Assembly (NCBI RefSeq): GCF_016919165.1
Contig: NZ_JAFFPS010000015.1
Span: forward strand, 19,171-83,170
DNA from: Leptospira chreensis
GTDB taxonomy: Bacteria > Spirochaetota > Leptospiria > Leptospirales > Leptospiraceae
Direction of reading: 5' to 3'
Length of the DNA: 64,000 nucleotides
In this document: in pieces, positions 36,845 through 46,565 of the stretch
How the letters are laid out: each line of letters opens with the position of its first letter
How positions within the stretch are numbered: the first letter of the stretch is position 1
The notes under the pieces: model-generated
What the model was told of the DNA's origin: nothing
What the model saw: only the letters and a program-made list of their open reading frames with translations
Database searches by the model: none
Program-made: the position numbers and the translations under genes

Positions 36845-37030
36845 ATGGATATGTTAGACCAAATGAATTTGCATTTACTCATGCAAGAGAGATTGGAAAG
36901 AATTTTAGAGGATATAGAAAAAAGACCTAAGGGGAAATATAAAAAAACAAAAGGTTTTGATCGAATTCCCGCAAACAAAGAACAAGCAGAGTGGAATCTA
37001 CAAGAAATACCGGTTCTATTCGGTGCTTAA
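36845..37030 (+). CDS. small hypothetical protein
   Basis: 61 residues from ATG at 36845, chosen for the ribosome binding site GGAGG eight bases upstream; ATG at 36821 would put that site inside the gene. Charged and helical (LHLLMQERLERILEDIEKRP), with a basic middle (KGKYKKTKG). Not recognised. Its stop codon TAA overlaps the stop of the DUF115 gene on the other strand (TTAA at 37027-37030). It is divergent from the ATPase-HDOD gene. Confidence 0.6.
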   Translation: MDMLDQMNLHLLMQERLERILEDIEKRPKGKYKKTKGFDRIPANKEQAEWNLQEIPVLFGA

Positions 37031-38445
37031 CTTAGTGAAAACCGCAACCAAGTGTTGAGAGTTTTCTTATGGATGATGCCGGAATGGTCTTGGTTGGCCC
37101 ACTTTGCCAATTCCGCTATTGATGGGGGAAAACCCTGAAATGTTTCTAGGGAATGTTCCTGATCTTCTTTGGATCGGAAACTTATTTCCTTGGCTTCTGC
37201 AAGGAATTGAATCTTGGAAAGAGATCCTTTAGGATTCATTTGTTCCCAAGCTTTTTGGTTTTTGCCTTTTCGTTCCCCAGAATACAAACGTTTGGTGATA
37301 AATTCTAAACTTCTCGTTCTACCAGTTTCTGGTAAATAATACCGTTCATATCCTGTGCCCTTACAATGGGACTTTCCCCGTTCTGCTAAGTAACTAACAC
37401 CGCTCACAAAAAATTCCCTGTTTTTTATCGATTCCGTAATGGAAGATACCATCCCGAGTAAATTCAAACTGGGGTTGGAATAATGAGGCCAGGTTTTTCC
37501 AAGACTACTTAAAAATAAATGTTCTAGAATTTGGTCCAGAGGGTGGCCCGTATTGACTAGAATTTTTGGATTTACCAAATCAAAAATATAGGCAGAGCCA
37601 CCTAACCAAGTAATGATGGGGATATGTTTCGGGAGATCCAATAAAAAATGGTAGGTGGTGCCTCGGCCAGAATCAAAAGAAACAATATAATCGGGGACAA
37701 TCCCGTTTGGTAAGAGGTACCCGAGTGCTGTGTCACTGGCAAAAATTAGAAAGTGATTTCTTTCTCTTTGGATTTTAGGAAGATCCAATTCTAAACCGGG
37801 ACTTGCCCCGGCAAATAAAACGGAAGTTTTTTTTCCAACAAACGATTGGAACCACCGGATACTTGTATCGTTGTAAAAAAGGCCGATCCGATTTTTCAGA
37901 TAGTTATGTGTCCATAACTTACTAAAATGTTGGATTGTGTTTTGATTGATTTCGTTTGAGGATAATTCTTTTTGAAAGTTTGTTTGGCATTCGGATACCA
38001 GTTCGGGAAACATCCGTTCATAACTCGGCGTTGGATACAAACTCCACTTGGATAGGGATCCCTCTTGCGTATTTTGAATGGATTGCACCTCTGTTTTTAG
38101 TTCTGACCAGTTGGGGGAAGTTCCTCTGACAAAAAATAGAAACAGGCCTTTCTTTTTGGCAAGATCCTCCAAAACTTGTATTTCAGTTTGGAATTCATTG
38201 AGTTCAAAAATTTCTTTCTGAGGTTCCCAGAAAACAATAGTTTGGTGGTTATTTGGGGATTCTAAATAAGCTCGGACACTGTGTAAAGCACCAACACCAA
38301 GAATTACAGGAATGGAATCGGAACGAAGGTTTGAAAGAAACCGAGAGGCCTCCTTTTCAGGAGAGACTCTTGAGTGTAAATAAGACTGATCGGAATTTTG
38401 AAAGTTATAGAGAAGTTTGTTTTGAAAGTGAAGGATTAGAGGAAT
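37027..38445 (-). CDS. DUF115 / motility-accessory-factor-like glycosyltransferase, apparent ATT start
   Basis: The first conventional start in this frame is a TTG at 38172, which would begin mid-domain. The open frame continues upstream to 38445 without a stop and encodes typical family sequence: LLYNFQNSDQSYLHSRVSPE, then PVILGVGALHSVRAYLE and TIVFWEPQKE. No ATG, GTG or TTG exists there. ATT at 38445 has GAGG eight bases upstream (within TAGAGG) and lies just after the stop of the preceding gene, so it is the best start; this gives 472 residues. The core has FAGASPGLELDLPKIQ and FASDTALGYLLPNGIVPDYIVSFD, the DUF115 signature. Related proteins glycosylate flagellins or envelope molecules. 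Confidence 0.75.
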   Translation of the reverse strand: MPLILHFQNKLLYNFQNSDQSYLHSRVSPEKEASRFLSNLRSDSIPVILGVGALHSVRAYLESPNNHQTIVFWEPQKEIFELNEFQTEIQVLEDLAKKKGLFLFFVRGTSPNWSELKTEVQSIQNTQEGSLSKWSLYPTPSYERMFPELVSECQTNFQKELSSNEINQNTIQHFSKLWTHNYLKNRIGLFYNDTSIRWFQSFVGKKTSVLFAGASPGLELDLPKIQRERNHFLIFASDTALGYLLPNGIVPDYIVSFDSGRGTTYHFLLDLPKHIPIITWLGGSAYIFDLVNPKILVNTGHPLDQILEHLFLSSLGKTWPHYSNPSLNLLGMVSSITESIKNREFFVSGVSYLAERGKSHCKGTGYERYYLPETGRTRSLEFITKRLYSGERKGKNQKAWEQMNPKGSLSKIQFLAEAKEISFRSKEDQEHSLETFQGFPPSIAELAKWANQDHSGIIHKKTLNTWLRFSLS

Positions 38446-38456
38446 GGGAGTAACCT

Positions 38457-38933
38457 CTAGTCCTCTTCTTCCTCATCAGCTTCTGCTTCGTCGTCAGAGT
38501 CGTCGTCGAAATCGTCATCATCATCGTCGTCGTCTTCCTCTTCTTCCTCTGCATCACCAAATTCATCCTCGAAACCGTCTTCTAGTTCTGGTTTACGAGC
38601 TTCTTCTTCAGGGATAAAATCTTCTTCGATATCTTCTTCAGCATGAGGTGCAAAAGAAGCACCTGCAGTGGAAGTCACTCCAGCAAGTTTGTCTTTTTCT
38701 GCTTGGAGAACGGCTTTTTCTTCAGCGGAAAGGTATTTCCACTGAACCATATCATTTGTAAGTGCGTATAATGCTTGAACTGTTAGTTTACGGTTCTTTA
38801 ATTTTTTAGGAAGAGTGATCTTATCAATTTTATCGATCGTGCTGAAACCGGCCACGCAAGTTTCGTATTTTTTTTCACGGCAAAGTTCTATTAAGGATAC
38901 GATATCGAAGTCTTCTTTGTGCGATTGGCTCAT
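38457..38933 (-). CDS. acidic-tailed small protein, possibly RNA polymerase omega-like
   Basis: 158 residues in two parts. Residues 1-85 are a compact domain (FDIVSLIELCREKKYETCVA, KLKNRKLTVQALYALTND) that faintly recalls the RpoZ pattern of a short helical domain ending in Kxtv-Al; this is a guess and not firm. Residues 95-158 are almost only Asp and Glu, with a run of about eight Asp codons, probably disordered. The gene ends within twelve bases of the DUF115 start, so both are likely on one message. It could alternatively be a nucleic-acid-mimic or chaperone-like acidic protein. Confidence 0.6.
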   Translation of the reverse strand: MSQSHKEDFDIVSLIELCREKKYETCVAGFSTIDKIDKITLPKKLKNRKLTVQALYALTNDMVQWKYLSAEEKAVLQAEKDKLAGVTSTAGASFAPHAEEDIEEDFIPEEEARKPELEDGFEDEFGDAEEEEEDDDDDDDDFDDDSDDEAEADEEEED

Positions 38934-39072
38934 TTTTATTTGATTCCCTAGGGGACTTGAGTGGAATGTTAGACCAGCCTGGGGGGTGGGGGTCAGATGT
39001 CAAGGTAAAGTTCGAAAACGGACTTTACAGACGTTCTCGTAGTCCAAACCATGGGGATGGACCGTCCAATAT

Positions 39073-39663
39073 ATGGGATTTATGAAAGCCTCCCTCATCT
39101 TAACTGTTAGTTTATGTCTCATTAGCTGTGCCCCTGCGAAATCTTCCTATTTTGGAGAGGAGTCTTGGGTAGGACTTACCGCCAGTGGTGCCGAAATTTC
39201 TTTCTCCCAATTGGAAAAAGAGGAAATCGCACTCAATGTTTACTCCCCTGATTGTGTTCCTTGTTGGAAAGAGATTCCCGCGCTCAATCTCCTCCATGCG
39301 GAAATAGAAAGTCAGTTTCCAAAGAAAGCCTTATACATGGTTGTGGATCCGTATCAAATTGTTCCGGATATCACCGACGATCGTCCGTTTGGCGAAGTGT
39401 ATAAGTTAGCAAAGGAACGGATGGAGATGGAAGTTAAAAATAGAAAAATCCAAGTTCCCATTGTGTTTATGAAACGACCTTTTCATGTCAAAGAAGGTGG
39501 GTTAATCACGGGAACACCGGAGACACTCCTTTTTGTCACAAAACCGATGCGATTGTATTATAATTTTTTAGGAGCCATTTCGGAACAAATGTCAATGGAC
39601 GTCATCCGAAAAGATCCTAAGTTCAATTTCTTTCGATATCAATTTGGAATGGAATCATTATGA
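39073..39663 (+). CDS. thioredoxin-like (TlpA type) lipoprotein
   Basis: 196 residues from ATG at 39073 (ATG at 39082 also fits). Signal peptide followed by the lipobox LISC at about residues 16-19 indicates a lipid-anchored envelope protein. The thioredoxin-type active site CVPCW lies in YSPDCVPCWKEIPALNLL, so it probably reduces or exchanges disulphides outside the cytoplasm. Its stop overlaps the start of the amidotransferase gene (ATGA), and secA follows eleven bases after that, forming a three-gene cluster. Confidence 0.85.
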   Translation: MGFMKASLILTVSLCLISCAPAKSSYFGEESWVGLTASGAEISFSQLEKEEIALNVYSPDCVPCWKEIPALNLLHAEIESQFPKKALYMVVDPYQIVPDITDDRPFGEVYKLAKERMEMEVKNRKIQVPIVFMKRPFHVKEGGLITGTPETLLFVTKPMRLYYNFLGAISEQMSMDVIRKDPKFNFFRYQFGMESL

Positions 39664-40349
39664 GAGCCGTATTCATAAGATTTATTGATTGTGAAGGCCC
39701 AGGGATTTTAGAACCCTTACTTCGCGAAGCAGGTTACCGGATCAGTTATCAAAATGCATATGATAGACGAATCCATTTGATGCCAGAAATTCATTTGAAT
39801 TTTGATTTAATTGTGATGTTAGGTGGCCCGCAGTCGGTTGCCGATCCAGAAGAACAAGAGTTTTTTAAGCCATATTATGATATCGTAAACAATGTGGTTG
39901 CCTTACCCAACAAAAAGTTAATTGGGATCTGTTTAGGTTCTCAAATCATTGCAAAGGCGTTAGGTGCCAATGTTCGTCCTGGAACCAAAGGTCCGGAAAC
40001 TGGATTTTCTGAATTACAAATTTTAAAATCAGAACATCCGATCTTTAAAGGTATAAGTAAAGAATCCATTATGGCTTTCCACCTTCATGAAGATATTTTT
40101 GACATTCCTGTGGGTGCAGAACATTTACTCGCAAGTGAATATTATGCAAACCAAATGTTCGCATACAAAAACAAAGTTTTTGCTTTTCAAACTCATTTGG
40201 AACCCACATTAGAGATGTTAAATGTTTGGCAATCGGTTCACAAAGAGTTTATCGCAAAAGGGACTGGTGATTTTTCTGAAATCGCTGGCAAACAGAAAGT
40301 AATGGCAGAAACGGCCACTACGATATTTCGAAATATTATAAATTTATAA
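39660..40349 (+). CDS. class I glutamine amidotransferase-like protein
   Basis: 229 residues of the GATase1 fold. The triad is Cys in [17 protein letters not shown], with His and Glu in FQTHLEP. The oxyanion/strand motif [10 protein letters not shown] is typical of the GuaA-like stand-alone amidotransferases. No synthase domain is fused, so the acceptor is unknown; related proteins hydrolyse gamma-glutamyl conjugates. Overlap with the thioredoxin-like gene and 10 bases to secA indicate co-transcription. Confidence 0.88.
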   Translation: MRAVFIRFIDCEGPGILEPLLREAGYRISYQNAYDRRIHLMPEIHLNFDLIVMLGGPQSVADPEEQEFFKPYYDIVNNVVALPNKKLIGICLGSQIIAKALGANVRPGTKGPETGFSELQILKSEHPIFKGISKESIMAFHLHEDIFDIPVGAEHLLASEYYANQMFAYKNKVFAFQTHLEPTLEMLNVWQSVHKEFIAKGTGDFSEIAGKQKVMAETATTIFRNIINL

Positions 40350-40359
40350 CGGACTCGGT

Positions 40360-43116
40360 ATGTTTCAAAAAATATTAACAATTTTATTCGGCAGTAAGTA
40401 TGAAAGGGATTTAAAAAGACTAAGTCCCATTGTAGACGCTATTAATTCTTTTGAGTCCACTATCAAAGCGATGGACGATGAAACCTTATCGGCACAAACA
40501 ATTAAGTTTAAAGAGAGATTAACAGCAGGTGAAACATTAGATGATGTTTTGCCAGAAGCTTTTGCAACAGTGCGCGAAGTTGCCTATCGAACTTTAGGAA
40601 TGCGGCATTTTGATGTGCAAATGATGGGTGGTATTTCCTTACATTGGGGCAATATTTCTGAAATGAAAACGGGGGAAGGAAAAACTCTTACTTCTACTTT
40701 ACCCATTTACCTCAATGCACTTTCTGATGAAGGTGTTCATGTTGTCACGGTGAACGACTATTTGGCGAAACGGGATGCGAATTGGATGCGGCCTGTATTT
40801 GAATTTTTAAAAGTTTCCGTGGGTGTGATCCAACATGATATGGACCATGAAGAAAGAAAAGTAGCTTACAATTCAGATATCACTTATGGAACCAATAATG
40901 AATTTGGATTCGATTATTTGCGTGATAACATGGTAAGTTACAAAGAACACCGCGTGCAAAGACAACATAACTTTGCTATCGTAGATGAGGTGGATTCCAT
41001 TCTAGTGGATGAAGCAAGAACACCTCTTATCATTTCCGGCCCTGCGGAAGAATCTACCGACAAATATCTCAAAGTAAATAAAATTATCCCTAAACTGATT
41101 GAGGGTGAAGATTTCGAGATCGATGAAAAAGCAAAAAATGTGATTTTATCAGAAGCGGGTGTCCACCATGTGGAAGAGTTGTTAGGTGTTGAAAACTTAT
41201 ACCAAGCTGAAAACATTGAATTGGTTCATCACGTACAACAAGCTTTAAAAGCTCACAAGATATTTTATAGAGATAAAGACTATGTAGTGCAAGACGGTGA
41301 AGTCATTATCGTAGATGAGTTCACTGGCCGTTTGATGAAGGGTAGACGGTATTCTGATGGACTACACCAATCCTTAGAAGCAAAAGAAGGTGTAACGATC
41401 GCTCGTGAATCACAAACATTAGCCTCCATTACCTTTCAAAACTATTTCCGTATTTATAAAAAGTTAGCGGGTATGACGGGAACAGCAGATACGGAAGCAG
41501 AAGAGTTCAAAAAGATCTATAATTTAGATGTGATTGTGATTCCTTCCAATTTGAAGATCCAACGCCAAGACAACCCTGACCGTGTTTATAAAACAGAACG
41601 TGAGAAGTTTGATGCCGTAGTAAAAGACATCCAAGAAAAAGTTTCTAGAAAACAACCGGTGTTAGTGGGAACCATCTCCATTGAAAAATCGGAAGTTCTT
41701 TCTAAACTTCTCGTTTCTCACGGAATTGCGCATAATGTATTAAACGCAAAACAACATGAAAGAGAATCGGAAATTGTAGCCAATGCGGGCCGCCCAGGTG
41801 CCATTACGATTGCAACCAACATGGCGGGTCGTGGAACGGATATTGTTCTTGGTGGGGCACCAAAATACAAAGAAGACTTGGAAAAGTTGGATGAACTTTC
41901 TGATTCTTTGGGGATTAAAGCCAAAGCAGAACTAGAAGTAATTTATAGTTTTCGGGAACATTTGATCAAACAAAAATTCGAAGAAGCAGAAGCGAAAACT
42001 TCTGAAATCCGAAACGAAAACATCAAAAAAGAATGTAACAAAATTTTAAGCGAAGCAAAGAAATGGAAAGTAGATCATGACTTTGTGATCGGTGCTGGTG
42101 GTTTGCATATCATCGGTTCGGAAAGACATGAGTCTCGCCGAATTGATAACCAACTTCGAGGACGTTCTGGAAGGCAAGGGGATCCTGGTTCCTCTAGATT
42201 CTATTTATCCTTACAAGATGATTTGATGCGAATTTTTGGATCAGATCGAATTGCTCGTATTATGGACACACTTAAAATGCCGGAAGGCCAAGAGTTGGAA
42301 CATAGTATGGTATCCAATGCCATTGCACGAGCGCAAAAACGTGTAGAAGGTCATAACTTCGATATCAGGAAACACTTGTTAGAGTATGATGATGTGATGA
42401 ACCGTCAAAGAATATACATCTATGGAATTCGTAACGAACTTTTAGACAAAGGAAACATGTCACGAACCATTGTTGATTTCTTTGATGAAGTGGTTGAAAA
42501 CCAAGTCATTTTGTATTGTGAAGGTAATAACGTAGATGCTTGGGAGGCAGACTCTCTGAATGAGTGGCTTCAAAGTTTAGGCATTACGGAAACTGTAGAT
42601 CCAAAACAATTCAAAAAGGAATCAAATCCACAACTGAAGGTATTCGATATTGTATCTAAATTAGTCAAAGACCTTTATGAATTCAAAGTTTCTTCCATAG
42701 GGGAAGAGGTTTGGCGTTCCATTGAAAGAAATGTATTTTTAGATATTTTGGACCATCGTTGGAAAGAACATCTTTACGCAATGGATCATTTGAAAGAAGG
42801 AATTTGGACTGTTGGTTACGGTGAAAAAAATCCTTTGATCGAATACAAACTACAAGGGTTTAAGATGTTTGATCAGTTGGTCGAAAGTCTTAAAAACGAA
42901 GTGGTTTCTTTTTTGCTAAAAATTGAAGTTACTGACTCGGATCGCAATCCAGATGAGTCTTCACCTAAAGAATACAAAAAAATTGGTGAGGAACAAAGAG
43001 CGGAAGTGGATATGTTTGGGAATGAAGTTAAATCCAATAAGAACAAATCTCAAGTGTCTTCTACTACTAGCTCTGGCGGTGGATCGGAAAGAAAATCGAG
43101 CCGTCGGAAGAAATAA
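40360..43116 (+). CDS. secA: preprotein translocase ATPase SecA
   Basis: 918 residues; drives proteins through SecYEG with ATP. Walker A is MKTGEGKT near residue 104, the DEAD-like box is [16 protein letters not shown], then [13 protein letters not shown], and the helicase motif VI region [25 protein letters not shown]. The helical scaffold and two-helix finger follow ([27 protein letters not shown]). The C-terminus ends in a Ser/Lys tail and lacks the usual CxCxSGxxxHxxC zinc motif that binds SecB, so this SecA probably works without SecB binding at that site. A hairpin follows the gene. Confidence 0.98.
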   Translation: MFQKILTILFGSKYERDLKRLSPIVDAINSFESTIKAMDDETLSAQTIKFKERLTAGETLDDVLPEAFATVREVAYRTLGMRHFDVQMMGGISLHWGNISEMKTGEGKTLTSTLPIYLNALSDEGVHVVTVNDYLAKRDANWMRPVFEFLKVSVGVIQHDMDHEERKVAYNSDITYGTNNEFGFDYLRDNMVSYKEHRVQRQHNFAIVDEVDSILVDEARTPLIISGPAEESTDKYLKVNKIIPKLIEGEDFEIDEKAKNVILSEAGVHHVEELLGVENLYQAENIELVHHVQQALKAHKIFYRDKDYVVQDGEVIIVDEFTGRLMKGRRYSDGLHQSLEAKEGVTIARESQTLASITFQNYFRIYKKLAGMTGTADTEAEEFKKIYNLDVIVIPSNLKIQRQDNPDRVYKTEREKFDAVVKDIQEKVSRKQPVLVGTISIEKSEVLSKLLVSHGIAHNVLNAKQHERESEIVANAGRPGAITIATNMAGRGTDIVLGGAPKYKEDLEKLDELSDSLGIKAKAELEVIYSFREHLIKQKFEEAEAKTSEIRNENIKKECNKILSEAKKWKVDHDFVIGAGGLHIIGSERHESRRIDNQLRGRSGRQGDPGSSRFYLSLQDDLMRIFGSDRIARIMDTLKMPEGQELEHSMVSNAIARAQKRVEGHNFDIRKHLLEYDDVMNRQRIYIYGIRNELLDKGNMSRTIVDFFDEVVENQVILYCEGNNVDAWEADSLNEWLQSLGITETVDPKQFKKESNPQLKVFDIVSKLVKDLYEFKVSSIGEEVWRSIERNVFLDILDHRWKEHLYAMDHLKEGIWTVGYGEKNPLIEYKLQGFKMFDQLVESLKNEVVSFLLKIEVTDSDRNPDESSPKEYKKIGEEQRAEVDMFGNEVKSNKNKSQVSSTTSSGGGSERKSSRRKK

Positions 43117-43152
43117 GTATCACTCTTTTTGCTGAAAGATAATCAACTAACA

Positions 43153-43212
43153 AACCAACTCTAACAAGGAGCATTCTGCTTTTTGGTGAGAGTTGGTTCT
43201 TAGATTTTGTTT
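43153..43212 (+). terminator. possible terminator after secA
   Basis: Perfect 10-base arms AACCAACTCT (43153-43162) and AGAGTTGGTT (43189-43198) with a 26-base loop, followed by a T-rich stretch (TTAGATTTTGTTT). The gap to the convergent gene at 43281 contains nothing else recognised. Confidence 0.5.
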
Positions 43213-43280
43213 AGAGTTTAGAATTCAGAGTGTGAGTCCGTCTTTCAGAGGTTAGGTTTCGCTTCTAATTTAAATTTTAT

Positions 43281-44147
43281 TTATTCTACGGACTTCGCCA
43301 CCACTCCATCAATATCAGAACCATTATTATAGGAATGTGGGTAAACATATCCGATTCCCGTGTTCGGATCGGTGACGGCCGAAGCGGATACCATTTTAAT
43401 AAATTTGAATCCACTAGTTTGGATATTTGTACGAGCGGTCGCATCACAATTGGCACCTGGTCCACCAACGATTAAATCATCCAGATTAAATCCATCTCCA
43501 CCACCTAACAAAAATCCACTTCCAGTAGATGTGAAAAGTTGGTCGAGAGTCAAGTTGTTGGAACCCATATTATAGAGTACGGGCCTAAGCCCACCAAAAC
43601 CTGGCCAAGAAGAAATTTTATTACTATCTGCTACCGATGGATTGAAACCACTCAGATCAAACCCACAATAATTGGTTCCATTGAAGGATACTTGAACTAC
43701 CATTGGATCGAAAGCATAGCGATCGTTACTTTCTGATACGCGAAAAGGATTTTCGTAAATGATAAAGTCGATGCCTGTTACATTCTTTACAGTTTTTCCA
43801 GACCAGGATAAAATCAATGTCGCACCGGCTCCTGTTAGGTTGAGTGCATACACATCCAAAGATCCAGATAGTTCACCTCCACCACAAATACCATTGATTG
43901 CTTTGGATGAGTCGCTAAACCCACTTACAGTGGAATTGGCAGAGACAACTGTATTTGCGATTGTGATACCTGTAGGTAAAACTCCGGTAGGACAATTGGT
44001 TCTTGTATTATTTGAGGTTTGATTCGTACTCAAAAGTGCTAATAATGCGGCTTGGTCATTTTTAGGTTCCGGTGTACAGGTTAGAAAAAATAAGAGTGAA
44101 AATAAAATAATAAAGTTCGTATACGGATTGTTAGAAATGATTTTCAT
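43281..44147 (-). CDS. surface/exported protein of Leptospira type
   Basis: 288 residues from ATG at 44147, chosen because it starts a signal peptide ending in the lipobox-like FFLTC. The mature part begins with Lys/Asn-rich TPEPKND, then a beta-rich domain with ICGGGELSGSLDVYALNL, DFIIYENPF and FDLSGFNPS, as in Leptospira cell-surface lipoproteins. No enzyme motif. It follows the gene at 44197 on the same strand by 49 bases; both lie downstream of the cobalamin riboswitch. Confidence 0.72.
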   Translation of the reverse strand: MKIISNNPYTNFIILFSLLFFLTCTPEPKNDQAALLALLSTNQTSNNTRTNCPTGVLPTGITIANTVVSANSTVSGFSDSSKAINGICGGGELSGSLDVYALNLTGAGATLILSWSGKTVKNVTGIDFIIYENPFRVSESNDRYAFDPMVVQVSFNGTNYCGFDLSGFNPSVADSNKISSWPGFGGLRPVLYNMGSNNLTLDQLFTSTGSGFLLGGGDGFNLDDLIVGGPGANCDATARTNIQTSGFKFIKMVSASAVTDPNTGIGYVYPHSYNNGSDIDGVVAKSVE

Positions 44148-44196
44148 TGAATGGCTCCTTTGGCCCTGAAAATTTTCAGAGCCAAAACAAAGGTGT

Positions 44197-44787
44197 TTAC
44201 CAACTAGTTGGATTTGCTGAAACGAAGAGTGCTTTACTCCAACCAAAACCACCACAGCCAGTTCTTGTTGGGTCCGCGCTGCTATAAGTAGATAGGTTTG
44301 CATTTTCTGCTTCTGCTAGAGTTGCGAAGTTTGGAAAAACTGTGCAGTAGTAGAAACATTTACTCGCTGAATTTTCACAACCAACAGTTGTAGGTGCAGT
44401 CCAAATTACTTTTGTATATTTGCTCGGACTCCAAGCATCTGAAGGAAGGTATTGGTAGATAAATGTGCGATTGACTGTATCAACAGCAATGATTCTTAGA
44501 TAACTAGTTCCAGATGCCCAAATCCCAAATCCAGTTGGATCTTGTACGATGGAAACATTGGAAGTGAAACTTGTACAGTTTCCAGCACTACAAAATCCAC
44601 CTTTCCAGTATCCTCTAATCTCTGATAGAGAATCCATAACGCTTGATTTACCTTGTTGTTGTCCAACAAGTAATCCAGCGAACAAATTCGTGTTGGCAGC
44701 GGATTCCTCTACTTTGCCTGCATCGGCACATGCGGTAAAGATTGTAATTGCTAGAATAGCAATTGTTAGTTGGATTGTTGTTTTCAT
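44197..44787 (-). CDS. small lipoprotein under a cobalamin riboswitch
   Basis: 196 residues. Signal peptide with the lipobox IFTAC (about residue 20) followed by ADAGKVEES, so a lipid-anchored envelope protein. The mature sequence has several Cys in pairs (FCSAGNC, SKCFYYC), suggesting disulphides, and a beta-rich pattern. The family is not recognised beyond Leptospira-type lipoproteins. It is the first gene after the riboswitch. B12-responsive control would make it a candidate for cobalamin capture; that is inference. Confidence 0.7.
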   Translation of the reverse strand: MKTTIQLTIAILAITIFTACADAGKVEESAANTNLFAGLLVGQQQGKSSVMDSLSEIRGYWKGGFCSAGNCTSFTSNVSIVQDPTGFGIWASGTSYLRIIAVDTVNRTFIYQYLPSDAWSPSKYTKVIWTAPTTVGCENSASKCFYYCTVFPNFATLAEAENANLSTYSSADPTRTGCGGFGWSKALFVSANPTSW

Positions 44788-44914
44788 TTAGATTCTCCTA
44801 AATCTTGGTTTGAATTTAGGGGAACACGAACTGGAAATAGGTTTATCCTCGTCGGAAGACGGGAAATCTTAAAATCTATAGAAAGAAGTGTAAGTAGTTT
44901 TTTTTCCATACGGC

Positions 44915-44936
44915 GCCCCGAGTTTACCTTCGGGGC
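44915..44936 (-). other. GC-rich hairpin between riboswitch and lipoprotein gene
   Basis: Perfect 7-bp stem GCCCCGA/TCGGGGC around an 8-base loop, just after the riboswitch aptamer on the minus strand. It is followed there by an A-run rather than a U-run, so it is not a standard terminator and may belong to the expression platform. Confidence 0.5.
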
Positions 44937-44944
44937 CCCTTTAC

Positions 44945-45125
44945 ACCTGCTGTTGTAAACAGAAAGATGTAAGTGTGCAAAGTTCCCAATCCACGGAGAA
45001 AACATTGCGGGGAAGATCTGGCTTATCACCTAATATAGATTATACTATATTTGATGCTTCACAGTTGCGGGTCAGCACAGGACTTTCACCTGTTTCCTCC
45101 CTGAAGGTAATGTCAGAGTCCTAAG
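44945..45125 (-). promoter_or_regulatory. cobalamin (B12) riboswitch
   Basis: Read on the minus strand, the conserved B12 box AGGTGAAAGTCCTGTGCTGA then CCCGCAACTGTGAAGC lies at 45055-45097, preceded by GGGAGGAAAC. It is followed by GATAAGCCAGATC at 45015-45030, all in the order of the adenosylcobalamin aptamer. It lies between the stop of the peroxidase gene and the lipoprotein gene at 44787, which it should control. Family identification is firm; the switching mechanism is not resolved. Confidence 0.93.
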
Positions 45126-45148
45126 CTCGATATTTTTTGTCAATAGAT

Positions 45149-46231
45149 TTAGTTTGACTTTGTTTTGTCAGATAAGGTTTTTAAGAAGGTAACAATTAAA
45201 TCAATTTCTGAACTATTGATAGTGCGGTTCAATTGATAATGATTCATACGTTCCACTGCCTCTCGGATTGTGGGAACACTCCCATCATGAAAGTAGGGAG
45301 CTGTCAGTGTTACATTTCGTAAAGGTGGAACTTTAAAGAAGAACCTGTCTTCAACATTTCCTGTAAATTCAAATCTTCCTAAATCATTTGGATTGTAAGA
45401 GTAAACAGAATCGCGTTTGGAAAATTGAAATCCACCTAGCAGATTTTGATTGTGACAATTGGTACAACCTACCTCGAGAAATAATTTTAATCCATCTAAC
45501 TCACTGCGAGTCAGCGTCTGTGTATTGGATTCCATAAAATCATCAAATCTAGATTTTGATACAAGAGATCTTTCGAAAGCAACAAGGGCCAGGCGAATCG
45601 AATGAATACTCGGACTCGGGGAGTCAGGAAAAGCATTTGCAAAGAACGGAGTGTAACTGGAATCATTTTGAATTCTAAGTAGTAACTCTGCATCCGATGG
45701 TAGGGACATTTCTAGCGGGTTGATAAATGGATCGATCGCTTGATTGTATAATGTGTCTCTTCTTCCATCCCAAAAGAGAATTGGTAAAAAACCAACATTG
45801 AGGATCGTGGGAGTATTTCTTTTTCCTAATTGTCCAAATGTTCCACGCGAAGTGGATTGACGATCCATTCCTGCAGCATTGCCATCGATCGGATGACAGG
45901 TAAGGCATGATTGTACATGGTTTGATGAGAGTTTGTTATCTCTAAAAAGTTTGTTACCTAAACTGATTTTAGCACTCGTATCAGATTCCGAACCAGGGAT
46001 AGAGTTTGGTAGAATTCCAATTTTTTCTCTAGCTATAGTTTGTAATTCTGCTGAATAAATGTGGTTTGATACAAAACCAAAAGTGATTGATTGATGAATG
46101 AGATTTTTGTTTTTGTTATCTGCTTCCTTGAAGTTACAACTAACGATTATTATTTGGAGTAGGAAGAATAAATACCTATGGAGGATTAGTCTCGAATTAT
46201 AAAGGGATGAAGATGAGAACATAGGAACCAA
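45149..46231 (-). CDS. di-haem cytochrome c peroxidase (MauG family) lipoprotein
   Basis: 360 residues. The hydrophobic N-terminus ends in IIIVSC, a probable lipobox, so it is anchored in the envelope. Two c-type haem sites are visible: CLTCH (in VQSCLTCHPIDGN) and CTNCH (in VGCTNCHNQNLLGG). Other family marks are FDGRRDTLYNQAIDPF-like WDGRRDTLYNQAIDPF and APYFHDGSVPTIREAV. Reduces hydrogen peroxide, with electrons from a c-type cytochrome, or acts as a MauG-like oxidase. ATG at 46231 or 46222. It precedes the riboswitch on the same strand. Confidence 0.92.
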   Translation of the reverse strand: MVPMFSSSSLYNSRLILHRYLFFLLQIIIVSCNFKEADNKNKNLIHQSITFGFVSNHIYSAELQTIAREKIGILPNSIPGSESDTSAKISLGNKLFRDNKLSSNHVQSCLTCHPIDGNAAGMDRQSTSRGTFGQLGKRNTPTILNVGFLPILFWDGRRDTLYNQAIDPFINPLEMSLPSDAELLLRIQNDSSYTPFFANAFPDSPSPSIHSIRLALVAFERSLVSKSRFDDFMESNTQTLTRSELDGLKLFLEVGCTNCHNQNLLGGFQFSKRDSVYSYNPNDLGRFEFTGNVEDRFFFKVPPLRNVTLTAPYFHDGSVPTIREAVERMNHYQLNRTINSSEIDLIVTFLKTLSDKTKSN

Positions 46232-46565
46232 ACAGGGAATGGAACCCTAATCCATCAATTCTATTTTTAGATTTGGTTTTACGAATCGGCTGTAATTTTG
46301 ATGCAGTATTAACCTAGGATACTTGTCTTTAACTACAAAACGGCCTATTACTTAGGAAAAAAATAGTTATCATCACAAATGTTTCTGCAATTTCTCTGTT
46401 TTTTCTGTCCTCAATTCAAAAATTCCAGCGTTCCATTGATAGAAAGTACGAAAATAAGCAGAATGATGAATCGCGATACAATGAGTGAATGAATACAAAA
46501 TCCGTCGATCTTCTAATGATTATTGATATTCAACAAATTGATCCTTTCATTTTATAGAGGAAAGA
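46232..46565. other. intergenic region between divergent genes
   Basis: A+T-rich, 334 bases. It must hold promoters for both the peroxidase gene (minus) and the lipoprotein gene at 46566 (plus). GAGGAAAG just before the latter is a ribosome binding site. No repeat, RNA or other gene was seen. Confidence 0.5.

Noticed and set aside
38457..38480. Programmed -1 frameshift joining the acidic protein to DUF115
   Set aside because: The frame relation fits -1, but there is no slippery heptamer between the TGATGA stops of the DUF115 frame and the TAG, so reinitiation at ATT is simpler.
44898..44940. Possible rho-independent terminator downstream of the riboswitch
   Set aside because: The GC-rich stem is present, but on the transcribed (minus) strand it is followed by A residues, not U, so it is recorded only as a hairpin.
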